NCBI GenBank assembly: GCA_946624065.1
Contig: CAMORT010000003.1
Coordinates: forward strand, 1 to 64,000
Reading direction: 5' to 3'
From: F23-D06 sp002392325
GTDB lineage: Bacteria; Bacteroidota; Bacteroidia; Bacteroidales; WCHB1-69
Length of the DNA stretch: 64,000 nt
Of the stretch, positions 31,813-39,433 are shown in pieces (within the stretch, counting starts at the first letter, position 1; every line of letters starts with the position of its first letter). A program made the position numbers and the translations under genes. The notes beneath the pieces are model-generated. The model saw only the letters and a list, made by a program, of their open reading frames with translations, had not been told where the DNA came from and searched no databases.

Positions 31813-33834
31813 TTAGAAAGGCACATTGTCAAATAATGACCTCATCTTTTCTCTCTCATTATAAATTTCATAGATCGCATTATCAGCCATACTTTCACCA
31901 AGTTTGGAAGCTCTTTCATAATACTTTATCGCCTCATTGTCATCTTTCTCAACCACAATTCCATTGTGATAATATTCTCCAATCATAAAAATCGCCTTCG
32001 CATAATCATCCTTGGCCGCTTGTTGGAAATATCCCAAAGCCGCTGACTTGTCTTCTGTAACTCCTTTGCCATTATAAAGACAATATCCGAGCATAAAAAT
32101 TGCAGGAACATAATTCCCGGATGCTGCCATCTTAAACCATCTTACAGCCTCTTCCTCATTCTCTTCCACTGCATATCCGTTAAAATAATGATACCCTATC
32201 ATACATTTGGCGCCCACATGACCTGCCGCTGCCGCTTTCTGAAAACATTGAAAAGCCCATTTTTTATTTACTTTGGTCCCATCACCGTAATAGTAGCAAC
32301 AGCCTGATGAGAACAATCCACTTAAATGGTTTTTTGACGCAGAAACTCTGAACCATTTTGCTGCCTCCTTCATGTTTTTCCTTACACCCTCGCCATATTC
32401 GTACATTAACCCCACTTGGAATTGAGCCTCCTCATTTCCAAGAGTAGCAGCCGAATAATACCACTTATACGCTTCCTGCCGATCTTCTGTCATCCCATTT
32501 TTACCATCACAATAACTGTCTGCAAGAAAGCATTGGGCATCGGTATCTCCCATCTTCGCTGCCTTGCGATATGCGGCAACGATCTCTTCTGTAGGAGCAT
32601 GGAGTTCCTCAAGACAATAAGCGATAAATACTTGAGCAGTAGCATCGCCTTTTGCAGCCGATTTTTCAAATAGTTGCATTGCCTTTGAATAGTCTAAGGG
32701 AGAACCTTCTCCTCTGAAATAACTTAGCCCGAGATTGAAATGAGCGTGACGATGTCCTTGTTCGACTGCCTTAATAAACCACTTGTTTCCCTCAACGATG
32801 TCTTTTTCAACGCCCTGTCCGTAAAAATAACTGTTCCCCAAATCGCATTGACACTTGGCATCCCCTTTTTCGGCAGCTTCCTTTATCCAACTGATAGGGC
32901 GGTCCTGAATCATATATTCTTCTCCCATGAAACCATTGCACCACCAATTCGTAGAGACATTCCACGAAATGCAATTCAATGCACCACCCTTCCGAACAGC
33001 CTCCAACGCAGGTATGCCGACAACACTACATTTTGGCATCGCAGCTGAAATTTGTTCCAGAGCCTGTTCATCCTCTGGTATTCCTAACTGAGGGACTAAA
33101 ACCAATGAACCAATCTGGAGAAAGTTGATGTATGCCCAACTACGTTTATGCTTGCGTTTCACATTGTACTCCAACGGAATAACTTCCACATATTCATCCA
33201 ATGCCTTGATATACTTTCGCGCCATTGATGCATCGAAATCAGCATAGTTGGTCATAAGGACACGATTGTTGCCAACATAATGAACAATGCCATCGCTGTG
33301 ACCCAACATCTCTTGCTTATCCCAAGGTAAGAATACAATACCGCATTGGAAAGCTTCTTCAAGCATACGGATAACTTTCACCTGAGATTTGTCTTTATTC
33401 TCAAAGAACACCTTCTCCGTCATTATTATTTTGTCATCGCATTTTACAATATTCCCCCCATCAATCACCAGATCCAGATTCGCAATTTCTCCTTCGTGCA
33501 GACAATCAATATTCCCCACCTTATTGACATCGGTGATAGTTCTCCGGAGATGTGGTTTTTGAAGATAGTCGGGATTATACTTGTAAAAGACAAAATGGTT
33601 CCAATCAGTCTGAATAGGCATATAATCACGACACCAGATGTCTCTTGTATTTGTCAAAAGCCTATGGTCTATACATTTCTCATGTAGAATTTTATGCAAG
33701 CTTTCATACAATATCGGACACTCTTTTGGGAGCCAATCCGAGAAAAAGACCGTGTCAGTCATTCTGTCTACTCCGTGACAGCCGTGATAGACACCATATA
33801 AGGTGTTACCGTTTTTGATATTGCCATTAGCCAT
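31813..33834 (-). CDS. Agmatine/peptidyl-arginine deiminase domain fused to Sel1 repeats
   Basis: The 673-residue protein has two parts. Residues 25-295 match the PAD_porph/agmatine deiminase family: TRDIWCRDYMP (63-73), DGGN (125-128), GHSDG (178-182, His and Asp of the active site), SWAYINFLQIGSLVLVPQLG (232-251) and GGALNC (283-288) with the Cys288 nucleophile. In agmatine deiminases the residue before this Cys is His; here it is Asn. Residues from about 310 to 655 form some nine Sel1-like repeats (A...G...A...LG..Y..G.GV..D...A), a protein-binding solenoid. There is no signal peptide, so unlike the secreted PPAD of P. gingivalis it is cytoplasmic. It starts 1 bp after the stop of the upstream gene. 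The fusion and its place in a tRNA-borne element suggest an accessory role on protein arginines or agmatine; this is inference. Confidence 0.85.
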   Translation of the reverse strand: MANGNIKNGNTLYGVYHGCHGVDRMTDTVFFSDWLPKECPILYESLHKILHEKCIDHRLLTNTRDIWCRDYMPIQTDWNHFVFYKYNPDYLQKPHLRRTITDVNKVGNIDCLHEGEIANLDLVIDGGNIVKCDDKIIMTEKVFFENKDKSQVKVIRMLEEAFQCGIVFLPWDKQEMLGHSDGIVHYVGNNRVLMTNYADFDASMARKYIKALDEYVEVIPLEYNVKRKHKRSWAYINFLQIGSLVLVPQLGIPEDEQALEQISAAMPKCSVVGIPALEAVRKGGALNCISWNVSTNWWCNGFMGEEYMIQDRPISWIKEAAEKGDAKCQCDLGNSYFYGQGVEKDIVEGNKWFIKAVEQGHRHAHFNLGLSYFRGEGSPLDYSKAMQLFEKSAAKGDATAQVFIAYCLEELHAPTEEIVAAYRKAAKMGDTDAQCFLADSYCDGKNGMTEDRQEAYKWYYSAATLGNEEAQFQVGLMYEYGEGVRKNMKEAAKWFRVSASKNHLSGLFSSGCCYYYGDGTKVNKKWAFQCFQKAAAAGHVGAKCMIGYHYFNGYAVEENEEEAVRWFKMAASGNYVPAIFMLGYCLYNGKGVTEDKSAALGYFQQAAKDDYAKAIFMIGEYYHNGIVVEKDDNEAIKYYERASKLGESMADNAIYEIYNEREKMRSLFDNVPF

Positions 33835-33835
33835 A

Positions 33836-34591
33836 CTAATTCCATTTTTCAGTTATACCGCTTCTAACAAATCTCCATTGTCTTGGGTCCTGTCTATAAT
33901 AATGATTCTTATCTACCTTAATATATTTGTCCTGATTGGCTATGTAATCCGCTTCGCTAATTATTCTTTCCCCATTCCAAACCCTATTATCTTTTTTATC
34001 CGGTTGTAAATATACTGCAACATTTTTTCGTGTAAGAGGGGCCCCTAATGTGAAGTCATTCCCTTTATGTTGTACCCATTCAATAGTAGTCCTTTTGGCT
34101 GAATCAAATGAAATACCATAGGGAAACATATCATCGTATATATGAGTTGAATGCGCATCAAAAATAGAATCCGTTTTCAGTTCGCTTTCCTTTTTTAGCA
34201 CACGGTAAGAACGAATGAGGAAAGATGCTCGATACCTTTCATCTTCATTTTCAAAAGTCACATCAATTCCAGATTGATGAAAATTGAAACTTCCCAAATC
34301 AAAATATGGGAACTTTCCATTATCATAACAGAACAAAGAATGCGATCTCTTGGCATTCGTATGATACATAATGTAATCCTTTATGGAACCTTCCTCTTCG
34401 TGATAGTATAATTCTATCGACCCCAAATCAATGATGAATTGACCATTGACGAGAAAAAATCCTTCACATAGAATTTTTCGCGCGTATGGCTCAAAACATT
34501 CAGCCACCTTATTCTCATTCCAGTCGGGACTTTTACTCATTGCATTTCTTTGTTTCCCAAATTCTTCGAGAATCGTAATCAAATCTTTCAT
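33836..34591 (-). CDS. Unrecognised 251-residue protein, first gene of the deiminase unit
   Basis: I do not recognise the family with confidence. The protein is soluble, without signal or membrane segments, rich in aromatic residues (IELYYHEEEG, MYHTNAKRSHSLFCYDNGKFPYFDLGSFNF, GIDVTFENEDERYRASFLIRSYRVL), and ends in a basic aromatic stretch (YYRQDPRQWRFVRSG). The middle part faintly recalls bacterial proteins annotated as 3-methyladenine glycosylase-like, which have a GxDxTF ... LIRS pattern; this is weak and from memory. Its stop is 1 bp before the start of the deiminase-Sel1 gene, so the two products are made together and likely act together. A -7 element lies at 34625-34632. Confidence 0.75.
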   Translation of the reverse strand: MKDLITILEEFGKQRNAMSKSPDWNENKVAECFEPYARKILCEGFFLVNGQFIIDLGSIELYYHEEEGSIKDYIMYHTNAKRSHSLFCYDNGKFPYFDLGSFNFHQSGIDVTFENEDERYRASFLIRSYRVLKKESELKTDSIFDAHSTHIYDDMFPYGISFDSAKRTTIEWVQHKGNDFTLGAPLTRKNVAVYLQPDKKDNRVWNGERIISEADYIANQDKYIKVDKNHYYRQDPRQWRFVRSGITEKWN

Positions 34592-34889
34592 AATAATGTT
34601 GTTTTAGTTATTTAATTCCAAGTGCAAAGGTATATCGAAAGGTAGGTTTGAAAAAATCTTTTCTGTTAAAAGTTGTTAAAGTTTTCCAAAAAGTTATTTA
34701 TTATTCTATTATATTTAAAAACAAATCATTATCTATTTTATTATTAACAGAATAGAAATGCTTAAAGTTGGTCATAATTTGGTCATGTTTTAGAAGTTTT
34801 GTTGGTCGTAGTAGTCATTTTTAAGAATAATATAAACTGTCAAAATTCACAATGTCAATTAAGAAGAAACAACAAGAACTTCTCTCATG
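34592..34889. other. AT-rich right end of the element
   Basis: About 300 bp without a gene. It holds the promoter of the minus-strand unit, two copies of TTGGTCAT about 15 bp apart near 34767 and 34781, and frames interrupted by many stops. I see no integrase remnant, although this is where one would be expected next to the right direct repeat. Confidence 0.5.
34625..34632 (-). promoter_or_regulatory. Bacteroidota -7 element for the deiminase-Sel1 unit
   Basis: On the minus strand it reads TACCTTTG, followed by CACTTGG, about 34 bp upstream of the ATG at 34591. Confidence 0.55.
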
Positions 34890-34910
34890 AGTCCTGTTCC
34901 GGGCACTGAA
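34890..34910 (+). repeat. Right attachment site of the tRNA-Leu element (attR-like)
   Basis: Identical over 21 bp to 30158-30178. It is only the tail of a tRNA (no other arms upstream), so it is a scar and not a second gene. Confidence 0.9.
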
Positions 34911-34951
34911 AAAAAGGTAGGGATGAATGATCATTCGCCCCTACCTTTTTT
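34909..34951 (+). terminator. Original terminator of the tRNA-Leu transcript
   Basis: AAAAAGGTAGGG...GAATGA pairs with TCATTC...CCCTACCTTTTT (two imperfect positions in a 20-bp stem) and ends in T residues. It lies immediately after the right direct repeat, exactly where the terminator of the intact tRNA gene would have been before insertion. Confidence 0.8.
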
Positions 34952-34952
34952 G

Positions 34953-34960
34953 TATCTTTG
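34953..34960 (+). promoter_or_regulatory. Bacteroidota -7 element for rsmI
   Basis: TATCTTTG directly after the terminator and 19 bp before the rsmI ATG at 34980. It fixes the start codon and rules out starts further upstream. Confidence 0.65.
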
Positions 34961-34979
34961 CGCTTCAAATGCGATTATA

Positions 34980-35657
34980 ATGAAACTCTTTATCGTCCCA
35001 ACCCCTATCGGCAATCTGGAGGATATAACTCTTCGGGCGCTCAATGTGTTGCGCTCCGTGGATCTGATTCTCTGCGAGGATACCCGCACCACCCGCAAGC
35101 TGCTCCAACACTACGAGATTGACAAACGCTGTATGGCGTACCATATCTTCAATGAGCATGAGCAGATGAACCGCTTCTTGGGTGAGATAAAAGCCCATGA
35201 GCAAGTGGCGCTGGTGAGCGACGCCGGCACTCCCGGCATCTCCGACCCCGGATTCCTACTCGTGCGCGAGTGCGTGGCCAACGGCATCGAGGTGGAATGT
35301 CTGCCCGGCGCCACCGCCTTTGTGCCCGCCTTGGTGCAGTCGGGACTCCCCTGCAGCAGTTTCTACTTCTATGGCTTCCTGCCTCACAAGAAAGGCAAGG
35401 AAACGCTGCTGAAACGCGTGGCCCAGATGGAGGAGACCGTCGTCTTCTACGAATCCCCCCACCGCCTGCTCAAATCACTGGAAAAAATGGTTGAGATAAT
35501 GGGACCGGACCGCAAGATTTCCATATCCAAAGAAATCTCCAAAATTTACGCGCACACGTTCCGCGGTACCCTCGCTGAGGCAGTCGAACATTTCGCCCAA
35601 GACGAAGTGAAAGGGGAATTTGTAATGGTAATTGCACCGAAGGACGCACGAGGGTAG
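34980..35657 (+). CDS. rsmI: 16S rRNA (cytidine-1402-2'-O)-methyltransferase
   Basis: RsmI uses SAM to methylate the 2'-O of C1402 in the ribosomal decoding centre. The 225-residue protein opens MKLFIVPTPIGNLEDITLRALNVLRSVDLILCEDTRTTRKLLQHY and has LVSDAGTPGISDPGFLLVRECVANGIEVECLPGATAFVPALVQSGLPCSSFYFYGFLP, both diagnostic. It lacks the extra C-terminal region of the E. coli enzyme, as often seen. It is the first chromosomal gene after the integrated element. Confidence 0.94.
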   Translation: MKLFIVPTPIGNLEDITLRALNVLRSVDLILCEDTRTTRKLLQHYEIDKRCMAYHIFNEHEQMNRFLGEIKAHEQVALVSDAGTPGISDPGFLLVRECVANGIEVECLPGATAFVPALVQSGLPCSSFYFYGFLPHKKGKETLLKRVAQMEETVVFYESPHRLLKSLEKMVEIMGPDRKISISKEISKIYAHTFRGTLAEAVEHFAQDEVKGEFVMVIAPKDARG

Positions 35658-35675
35658 GCACTGCGATTTGCCTAA

Positions 35676-35750
35676 GGTCCCACGTCCCACATTCCACGTC
35701 TAACGTCCACGTCCCACGTCTCACGTCTAACGTCCAACATCCCACGTCAG
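35676..35750. repeat. Degenerate CACGTCTAACGTCC tandem repeat, copy C
   Basis: The gap between rsmI and eno holds about nine imperfect units such as CCCACGTC, TAACGTCC and TCACGTC. It is similar in style, length and position to the other copies but with ACGTC in place of AGTC. Confidence 0.75.
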
Positions 35751-35792
35751 TCACTGTTCATGAATTACAGATCGCTATTCCCTAAAAAAATG

Positions 35793-35800
35793 TATCTTTG
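35793..35800 (+). promoter_or_regulatory. Bacteroidota -7 element for eno
   Basis: TATCTTTG, 23 bp before the eno start codon. Confidence 0.65.
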
Positions 35801-35822
35801 CACGTTTTAAATTAAAAATTCT

Positions 35823-37112
35823 ATGAGTCAGATTATTAAAGTTTTAGGAAGAGAGATTTTAGATTCCCGTGGCAATCCCACGGTTGAAGTTGATGTATAT
35901 ACCGCTGCCGGCGCCATGGGTCGTGCCGCAGTTCCCTCCGGCGCATCTACGGGTGTGCACGAAGCAGTGGAATTGAGAGACGGTCAGGAAGACCGCTTCT
36001 TGGGTAAGGGCGTGATGAAGGCTGTGCAGAACGTGAACAGCGTGCTGGCCGAACAGATTGAAGGCATGGATGTTAGCGACCAGGCCGAGATCGATGCCCG
36101 CATGATTGAGATTGACGGCACCGAAAACAAAGGCAAGATGGGTGCCAACGCCATTCTCGGCGTCTCTTTGGCCGCCGCCAAAGCCGCCGCTCAGGAAACA
36201 GGCCAAGACCTCTACCGCTATGTGGGCGGCTGCAACGCCAATGTGCTGCCTGTTCCCATGATGAATATCCTCAATGGTGGTTCACATGCCGATAACCGCG
36301 TTGACTTCCAAGAGTTTATGGTTATGCCTATCGGCGCTCCCACCTTCCGCGAGGCCGTGCGTATGGGTTCTGAAATTTTCCACAACCTGAAAAAAGTACT
36401 CAAATCCAAAGGTTATTCCACCAATGTGGGCGACGAAGGCGGTTTTGCTCCGGACCTCAAATCCAACGAGGAGGCCGTGGAAGTGATTCTGCAAGCCATC
36501 GAGAAAGCTGGTTACAAACCTTACGATGAGGTTTGCATCGCCCTCGACCCCGCCGCTTCGGAGTTTTTCGATACGGAAAAGAATGTCTATAAGTTGAAAT
36601 GGTCCACTAATGAGGAGTTCACACCTGCCCAAATGGTGGATTATTGGAAAAATTGGACGAAGAAATACCCGATTATCTCAATTGAGGACGGTATGGCAGA
36701 GGATGACTGGGATGGCTGGAAACTGCTTACCGACACTATTGGCGACAAAATCCAATTGGTGGGCGACGACCTGTTCGTGACCAATGCCAACCGCTTGGCT
36801 ATGGGGCTTGAGAAAGGCGTGGCTAACTCTATCTTGGTGAAAGTCAATCAGATAGGTACGCTTACGGAAACGATAAACGCTGTGGCGTTGGCGCAACGCA
36901 ATCGCTACACGGCTGTGATGTCGCACCGTTCCGGTGAGACGGAGGATACCACCATCGCCGACTTGGCTGTCGCTTTAGGCACTGGCCAAATCAAGACGGG
37001 CTCCGCCAGCCGTACCGACCGTATCTGCAAATACAACCAACTGATGCGTATCGAGGAGATGCTGGGCAGCCAGGCCATCTTCCCGGGCAAAGATTTTCCG
37101 TTCAGAGGATAA
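35823..37112 (+). CDS. eno: Enolase
   Basis: Converts 2-phosphoglycerate to phosphoenolpyruvate in glycolysis and also takes part in the RNA degradosome in some bacteria. The 429-residue protein has VLGREILDSRGNPTVEVDV at the start, AVPSGASTG, the Mg-binding and catalytic segments GDEGGFAP, SIEDGMAEDDWDGW, GDDLFVTN, and the signature LVKVNQIGTLTETINAV ... SHRSGETEDTTIADLAV. Full length and normal. It has its own promoter and a palindromic terminator-like repeat downstream. Confidence 0.98.
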   Translation: MSQIIKVLGREILDSRGNPTVEVDVYTAAGAMGRAAVPSGASTGVHEAVELRDGQEDRFLGKGVMKAVQNVNSVLAEQIEGMDVSDQAEIDARMIEIDGTENKGKMGANAILGVSLAAAKAAAQETGQDLYRYVGGCNANVLPVPMMNILNGGSHADNRVDFQEFMVMPIGAPTFREAVRMGSEIFHNLKKVLKSKGYSTNVGDEGGFAPDLKSNEEAVEVILQAIEKAGYKPYDEVCIALDPAASEFFDTEKNVYKLKWSTNEEFTPAQMVDYWKNWTKKYPIISIEDGMAEDDWDGWKLLTDTIGDKIQLVGDDLFVTNANRLAMGLEKGVANSILVKVNQIGTLTETINAVALAQRNRYTAVMSHRSGETEDTTIADLAVALGTGQIKTGSASRTDRICKYNQLMRIEEMLGSQAIFPGKDFPFRG

Positions 37113-37137
37113 TATTTTCGCGGTTATTCGTTAATTA

Positions 37138-37170
37138 TTTTGTAGAGACACAATTTGTGTCTCTACAAAA
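37138..37170. repeat. Perfect 15-bp inverted repeat between eno and the response regulator gene
   Basis: TTTTGTAGAGACACA, a 3-nt spacer ATT, then TGTGTCTCTACAAAA. The arms are exact complements. It could act as a bidirectional terminator, but GTAGAGACACA-type palindromes also occur as dispersed REP-like elements in some genomes. Confidence 0.75.
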
Positions 37171-37205
37171 TTACAAAAAACATATTCACCAATTTTACCA
37201 ATCCT

Positions 37206-37886
37206 ATGGAACCTGTAAAAATTCTTTTTGCTGAAGACGATGTCAATCTGGGCAAGGTGCTTACCACATATCTTACCGGAAAGGGCTATCACATTGATCA
37301 TGCCACCAACGGCGAGATTGCCTACGAAATGTTCTGCAAGGGTGATTTCGATATCTGCATCATCGATGTGATGATGCCGCTTATGGACGGTTTCACGCTG
37401 GCGCAGGAGATTCGGAAACTGGACAAGAAAATTCCGATTATCTTCTTGACAGCCAAGAATTTGCAAGAGGATATGATTAAAGGCCTCTCCATTGGCGGTG
37501 ACGATTATATCACAAAACCCTTCTCCATTGATGTGCTCTTAGCCCGTATTCAGGCGCTTTTGCGCCGGACTACGCAGCAGGAACCGGAAGATGAAGTGGT
37601 GCAGTTGGGCAGTATTGTGTTTGACAAGAAACGCCAGACGCTCACTATCCAAGGCGAGGAGAAGAAAATCACCACCCGTGAGGTGGAACTGCTGCAGATG
37701 CTGCTCGACAAGAAAAACGATGTGCTGGAGCGCGGTTATGCCCTCAAGAAGATTTGGGGTGACGACAGCTATTACAACGCCCGCAATATGGATGTGTATA
37801 TCACAAAGTTGCGCAAATACTTCAAGAGCGAGCCGAGTATCCAAATCATCAATGTGCATGGCATCGGCTTCAAATTTGTGATGTAG
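37206..37886 (+). CDS. OmpR-family response regulator (RprY-like)
   Basis: The 226-residue protein has a receiver domain (ILFAEDDVNLGKVLTTYL, phospho-acceptor Asp in FDICIIDVMMPLMDGFTLA near residue 55, and the conserved Lys in DDYITKPFSID) and a C-terminal winged-helix DNA-binding domain (GEEKKITTREVELLQMLLDKKNDVLERGYALKKIWGDDSYYNARNMDVYITKLRKYF ... IINVHGIGFKF). It resembles RprY of Bacteroides. The start MEPVKIL at 37206 is preferred over a longer frame that would begin inside the palindromic repeat. The sensor kinase gene is convergent, 2 bp away. Confidence 0.9.
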   Translation: MEPVKILFAEDDVNLGKVLTTYLTGKGYHIDHATNGEIAYEMFCKGDFDICIIDVMMPLMDGFTLAQEIRKLDKKIPIIFLTAKNLQEDMIKGLSIGGDDYITKPFSIDVLLARIQALLRRTTQQEPEDEVVQLGSIVFDKKRQTLTIQGEEKKITTREVELLQMLLDKKNDVLERGYALKKIWGDDSYYNARNMDVYITKLRKYFKSEPSIQIINVHGIGFKFVM

Positions 37887-37888
37887 TC

Positions 37889-39433
37889 TTATTTGGTGCT
37901 TTTCAAAGGCAGATAAACCACAAAGGTGCTGCCTTTGCCTTCTTCACTTTGAACTTCAATATGGCCGTGGTGCAGGGAAATGATCTTCTTGACATACCCT
38001 AATCCAAGGCCATATCCTTTTACATTGTGCACATTGCCTTTGGGCACGCGGTAAAAATTCTCAAAAATGCTGGCAAGGGCTTTCTTGGGGATTCCGATGC
38101 CTTTGTCCGTGACCGAGAGCATGAAGTTTTTCTTGTCGGACTGGGTGTTGATAAGAATTTCTGGTTTGTCAGTGGAATATTTAATGCCGTTTTCCACCAG
38201 GTTGATGATGACATTCTCCAGATGATGGCGGTCGCCGAAAATCTTGTAGGTGTCGGCGTTGAGGGCCAGATTCAAACTGCCGTTGGTGGAACTGATTTGC
38301 AGAGCGACACTGTCTGTGACCTTATGAATGAGTTCGTGCATATCCAACAATTCCACATCCATTTTCACTTGTCCCTTTTTCAACTGGGCAATCTGCAAGA
38401 TGTTGTTAACCATGTCTTTAAGGCGGTCGTTCTCATCTTGGATGATTTTGATGTACGCTTCGCGCATAGTGGCGTCGCTATGCAGCGTCGGGTCCGAGAG
38501 TGCCTCACACGCCAGCGAGATGGTGGATATCGGGGTCTTGAACTCGTGCGTCATGTTGTTGACGAACTCATTGGTGACTTCCGACACTTTCTTTTGACGG
38601 TAAAGGGAGTAGAGCGCAACAAAGGATATAGTGAAGCAAATGATTAACAAGCAGATAATTAACCCTACTATGGTGCTCATGCGTTGCAAGAAAATACCGC
38701 GTTCAGTGGGGAAGTAGAGGATGATGTAGTTGGGCGAAGCCACCTTTTCGTTGTATTTCAAACGGAAGACATATTCGCTTTGGAGCATGGTTTCCTCATC
38801 AGTGAACTGAGGCATGATGGCGAAGTCGGTGGTGAAGGCGTTGTATAATGCGAAATCAAAGCGCGCGTCTATATTCTCTTCCGCCAAACATGCTTTGATG
38901 AGTCTGGAAAGATATTCGGGACTAAGCAGTTGCAAGGTGCTGCTGTCAATTTGCACGAGATTGGCGTCGAGGTCGCTGACTACAAAAGAGCTGGGACTTT
39001 TGGCGTTTTTCGGTGACCAAGGGTCATTGTTCAGCGGGAACATTTTCCGGTAGGTGTCGCTGAAATAGGTGGTGTCATTTTCCATCACCCGCGAGTTGTT
39101 CTCTTTCACAAACACCACCGTTTGGATAATGCCGATGGGCTGGAAAGTGACGGTGTCCAACAGAAAGCGTCTAGCGTGCTGAACGGATACAACCGCAGTG
39201 GTGTCGGGCAATGAGTTGTCCGTGCTGTCAATGGATTCGTTGGATAGTGTGTCATTCTGGATGAGCGCATCAATCTTGTTCACAATCTCATCTCCGGCGG
39301 TAAGCACTTCGTTCACAAAGATGCTGCGCTGCACCTTTTCCGCTTCGGTGTAAAGTTTGAAGATGGAGAGAATAAGTAGTATGGATGTGATGCCAACTAC
39401 AAAAAAGAGCGATACAATGATGCGTTTTTTCAT
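37889..39433 (-). CDS. Membrane sensor histidine kinase (RprX-like)
   Basis: The 514-residue protein has a membrane segment at about 4-26, a periplasmic sensor region of about 220 residues, and a second membrane segment at about 252-275 (IVGLIICLLIICFTISFVAL). Then come the H-box (FVNNMTHEFKTPISTISLACEAL, phospho-His in THEF), the N-box (ENVIINLVENGIKYS) and G-boxes (VTDKGIGIPKKALASIFENFYR, GYGLGLGYV). It is likely the partner of the convergent response regulator. Its ATG overlaps the stop of the malic enzyme gene by 4 nt (ATGA), so it is transcribed with that metabolic gene rather than with its regulator. Confidence 0.9.
   Translation of the reverse strand: MKKRIIVSLFFVVGITSILLILSIFKLYTEAEKVQRSIFVNEVLTAGDEIVNKIDALIQNDTLSNESIDSTDNSLPDTTAVVSVQHARRFLLDTVTFQPIGIIQTVVFVKENNSRVMENDTTYFSDTYRKMFPLNNDPWSPKNAKSPSSFVVSDLDANLVQIDSSTLQLLSPEYLSRLIKACLAEENIDARFDFALYNAFTTDFAIMPQFTDEETMLQSEYVFRLKYNEKVASPNYIILYFPTERGIFLQRMSTIVGLIICLLIICFTISFVALYSLYRQKKVSEVTNEFVNNMTHEFKTPISTISLACEALSDPTLHSDATMREAYIKIIQDENDRLKDMVNNILQIAQLKKGQVKMDVELLDMHELIHKVTDSVALQISSTNGSLNLALNADTYKIFGDRHHLENVIINLVENGIKYSTDKPEILINTQSDKKNFMLSVTDKGIGIPKKALASIFENFYRVPKGNVHNVKGYGLGLGYVKKIISLHHGHIEVQSEEGKGSTFVVYLPLKSTK

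Larger units (their letters stand above)
30158..34910. mobile_element. Small genomic island in the 3' end of tRNA-Leu, no integrase seen
   Basis: Exact 21-bp direct repeats of a tRNA 3' end bound a 4.7-kb segment, as left by tyrosine-recombinase integration. The left copy completes the functional tRNA. The right copy sits directly before a terminator hairpin and the rsmI promoter, as expected for the original tRNA downstream flank. Cargo: a DUF1016-type nuclease (+), and a two-gene unit (-) of an unknown protein and a deiminase-Sel1 fusion. The right half is clearly richer in A and T than the flanking genes. No integrase, relaxase or transposase can be read, so the element is decayed, mobilised in trans, or a satellite-like insertion. 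Confidence 0.8.

Noticed and set aside
31813..33834. Secreted peptidylarginine deiminase virulence factor
   Set aside because: There is no signal peptide and no T9SS sorting domain, and the C-terminus is a Sel1 solenoid, so export by the route used for PPAD is not supported.
34885..34910. A second tRNA-Leu gene suggested by the tRNA-like sequence before rsmI
   Set aside because: Only the 3' acceptor and half of the T-arm are present; no D-arm or anticodon arm lies upstream. It is a duplicated attachment site.
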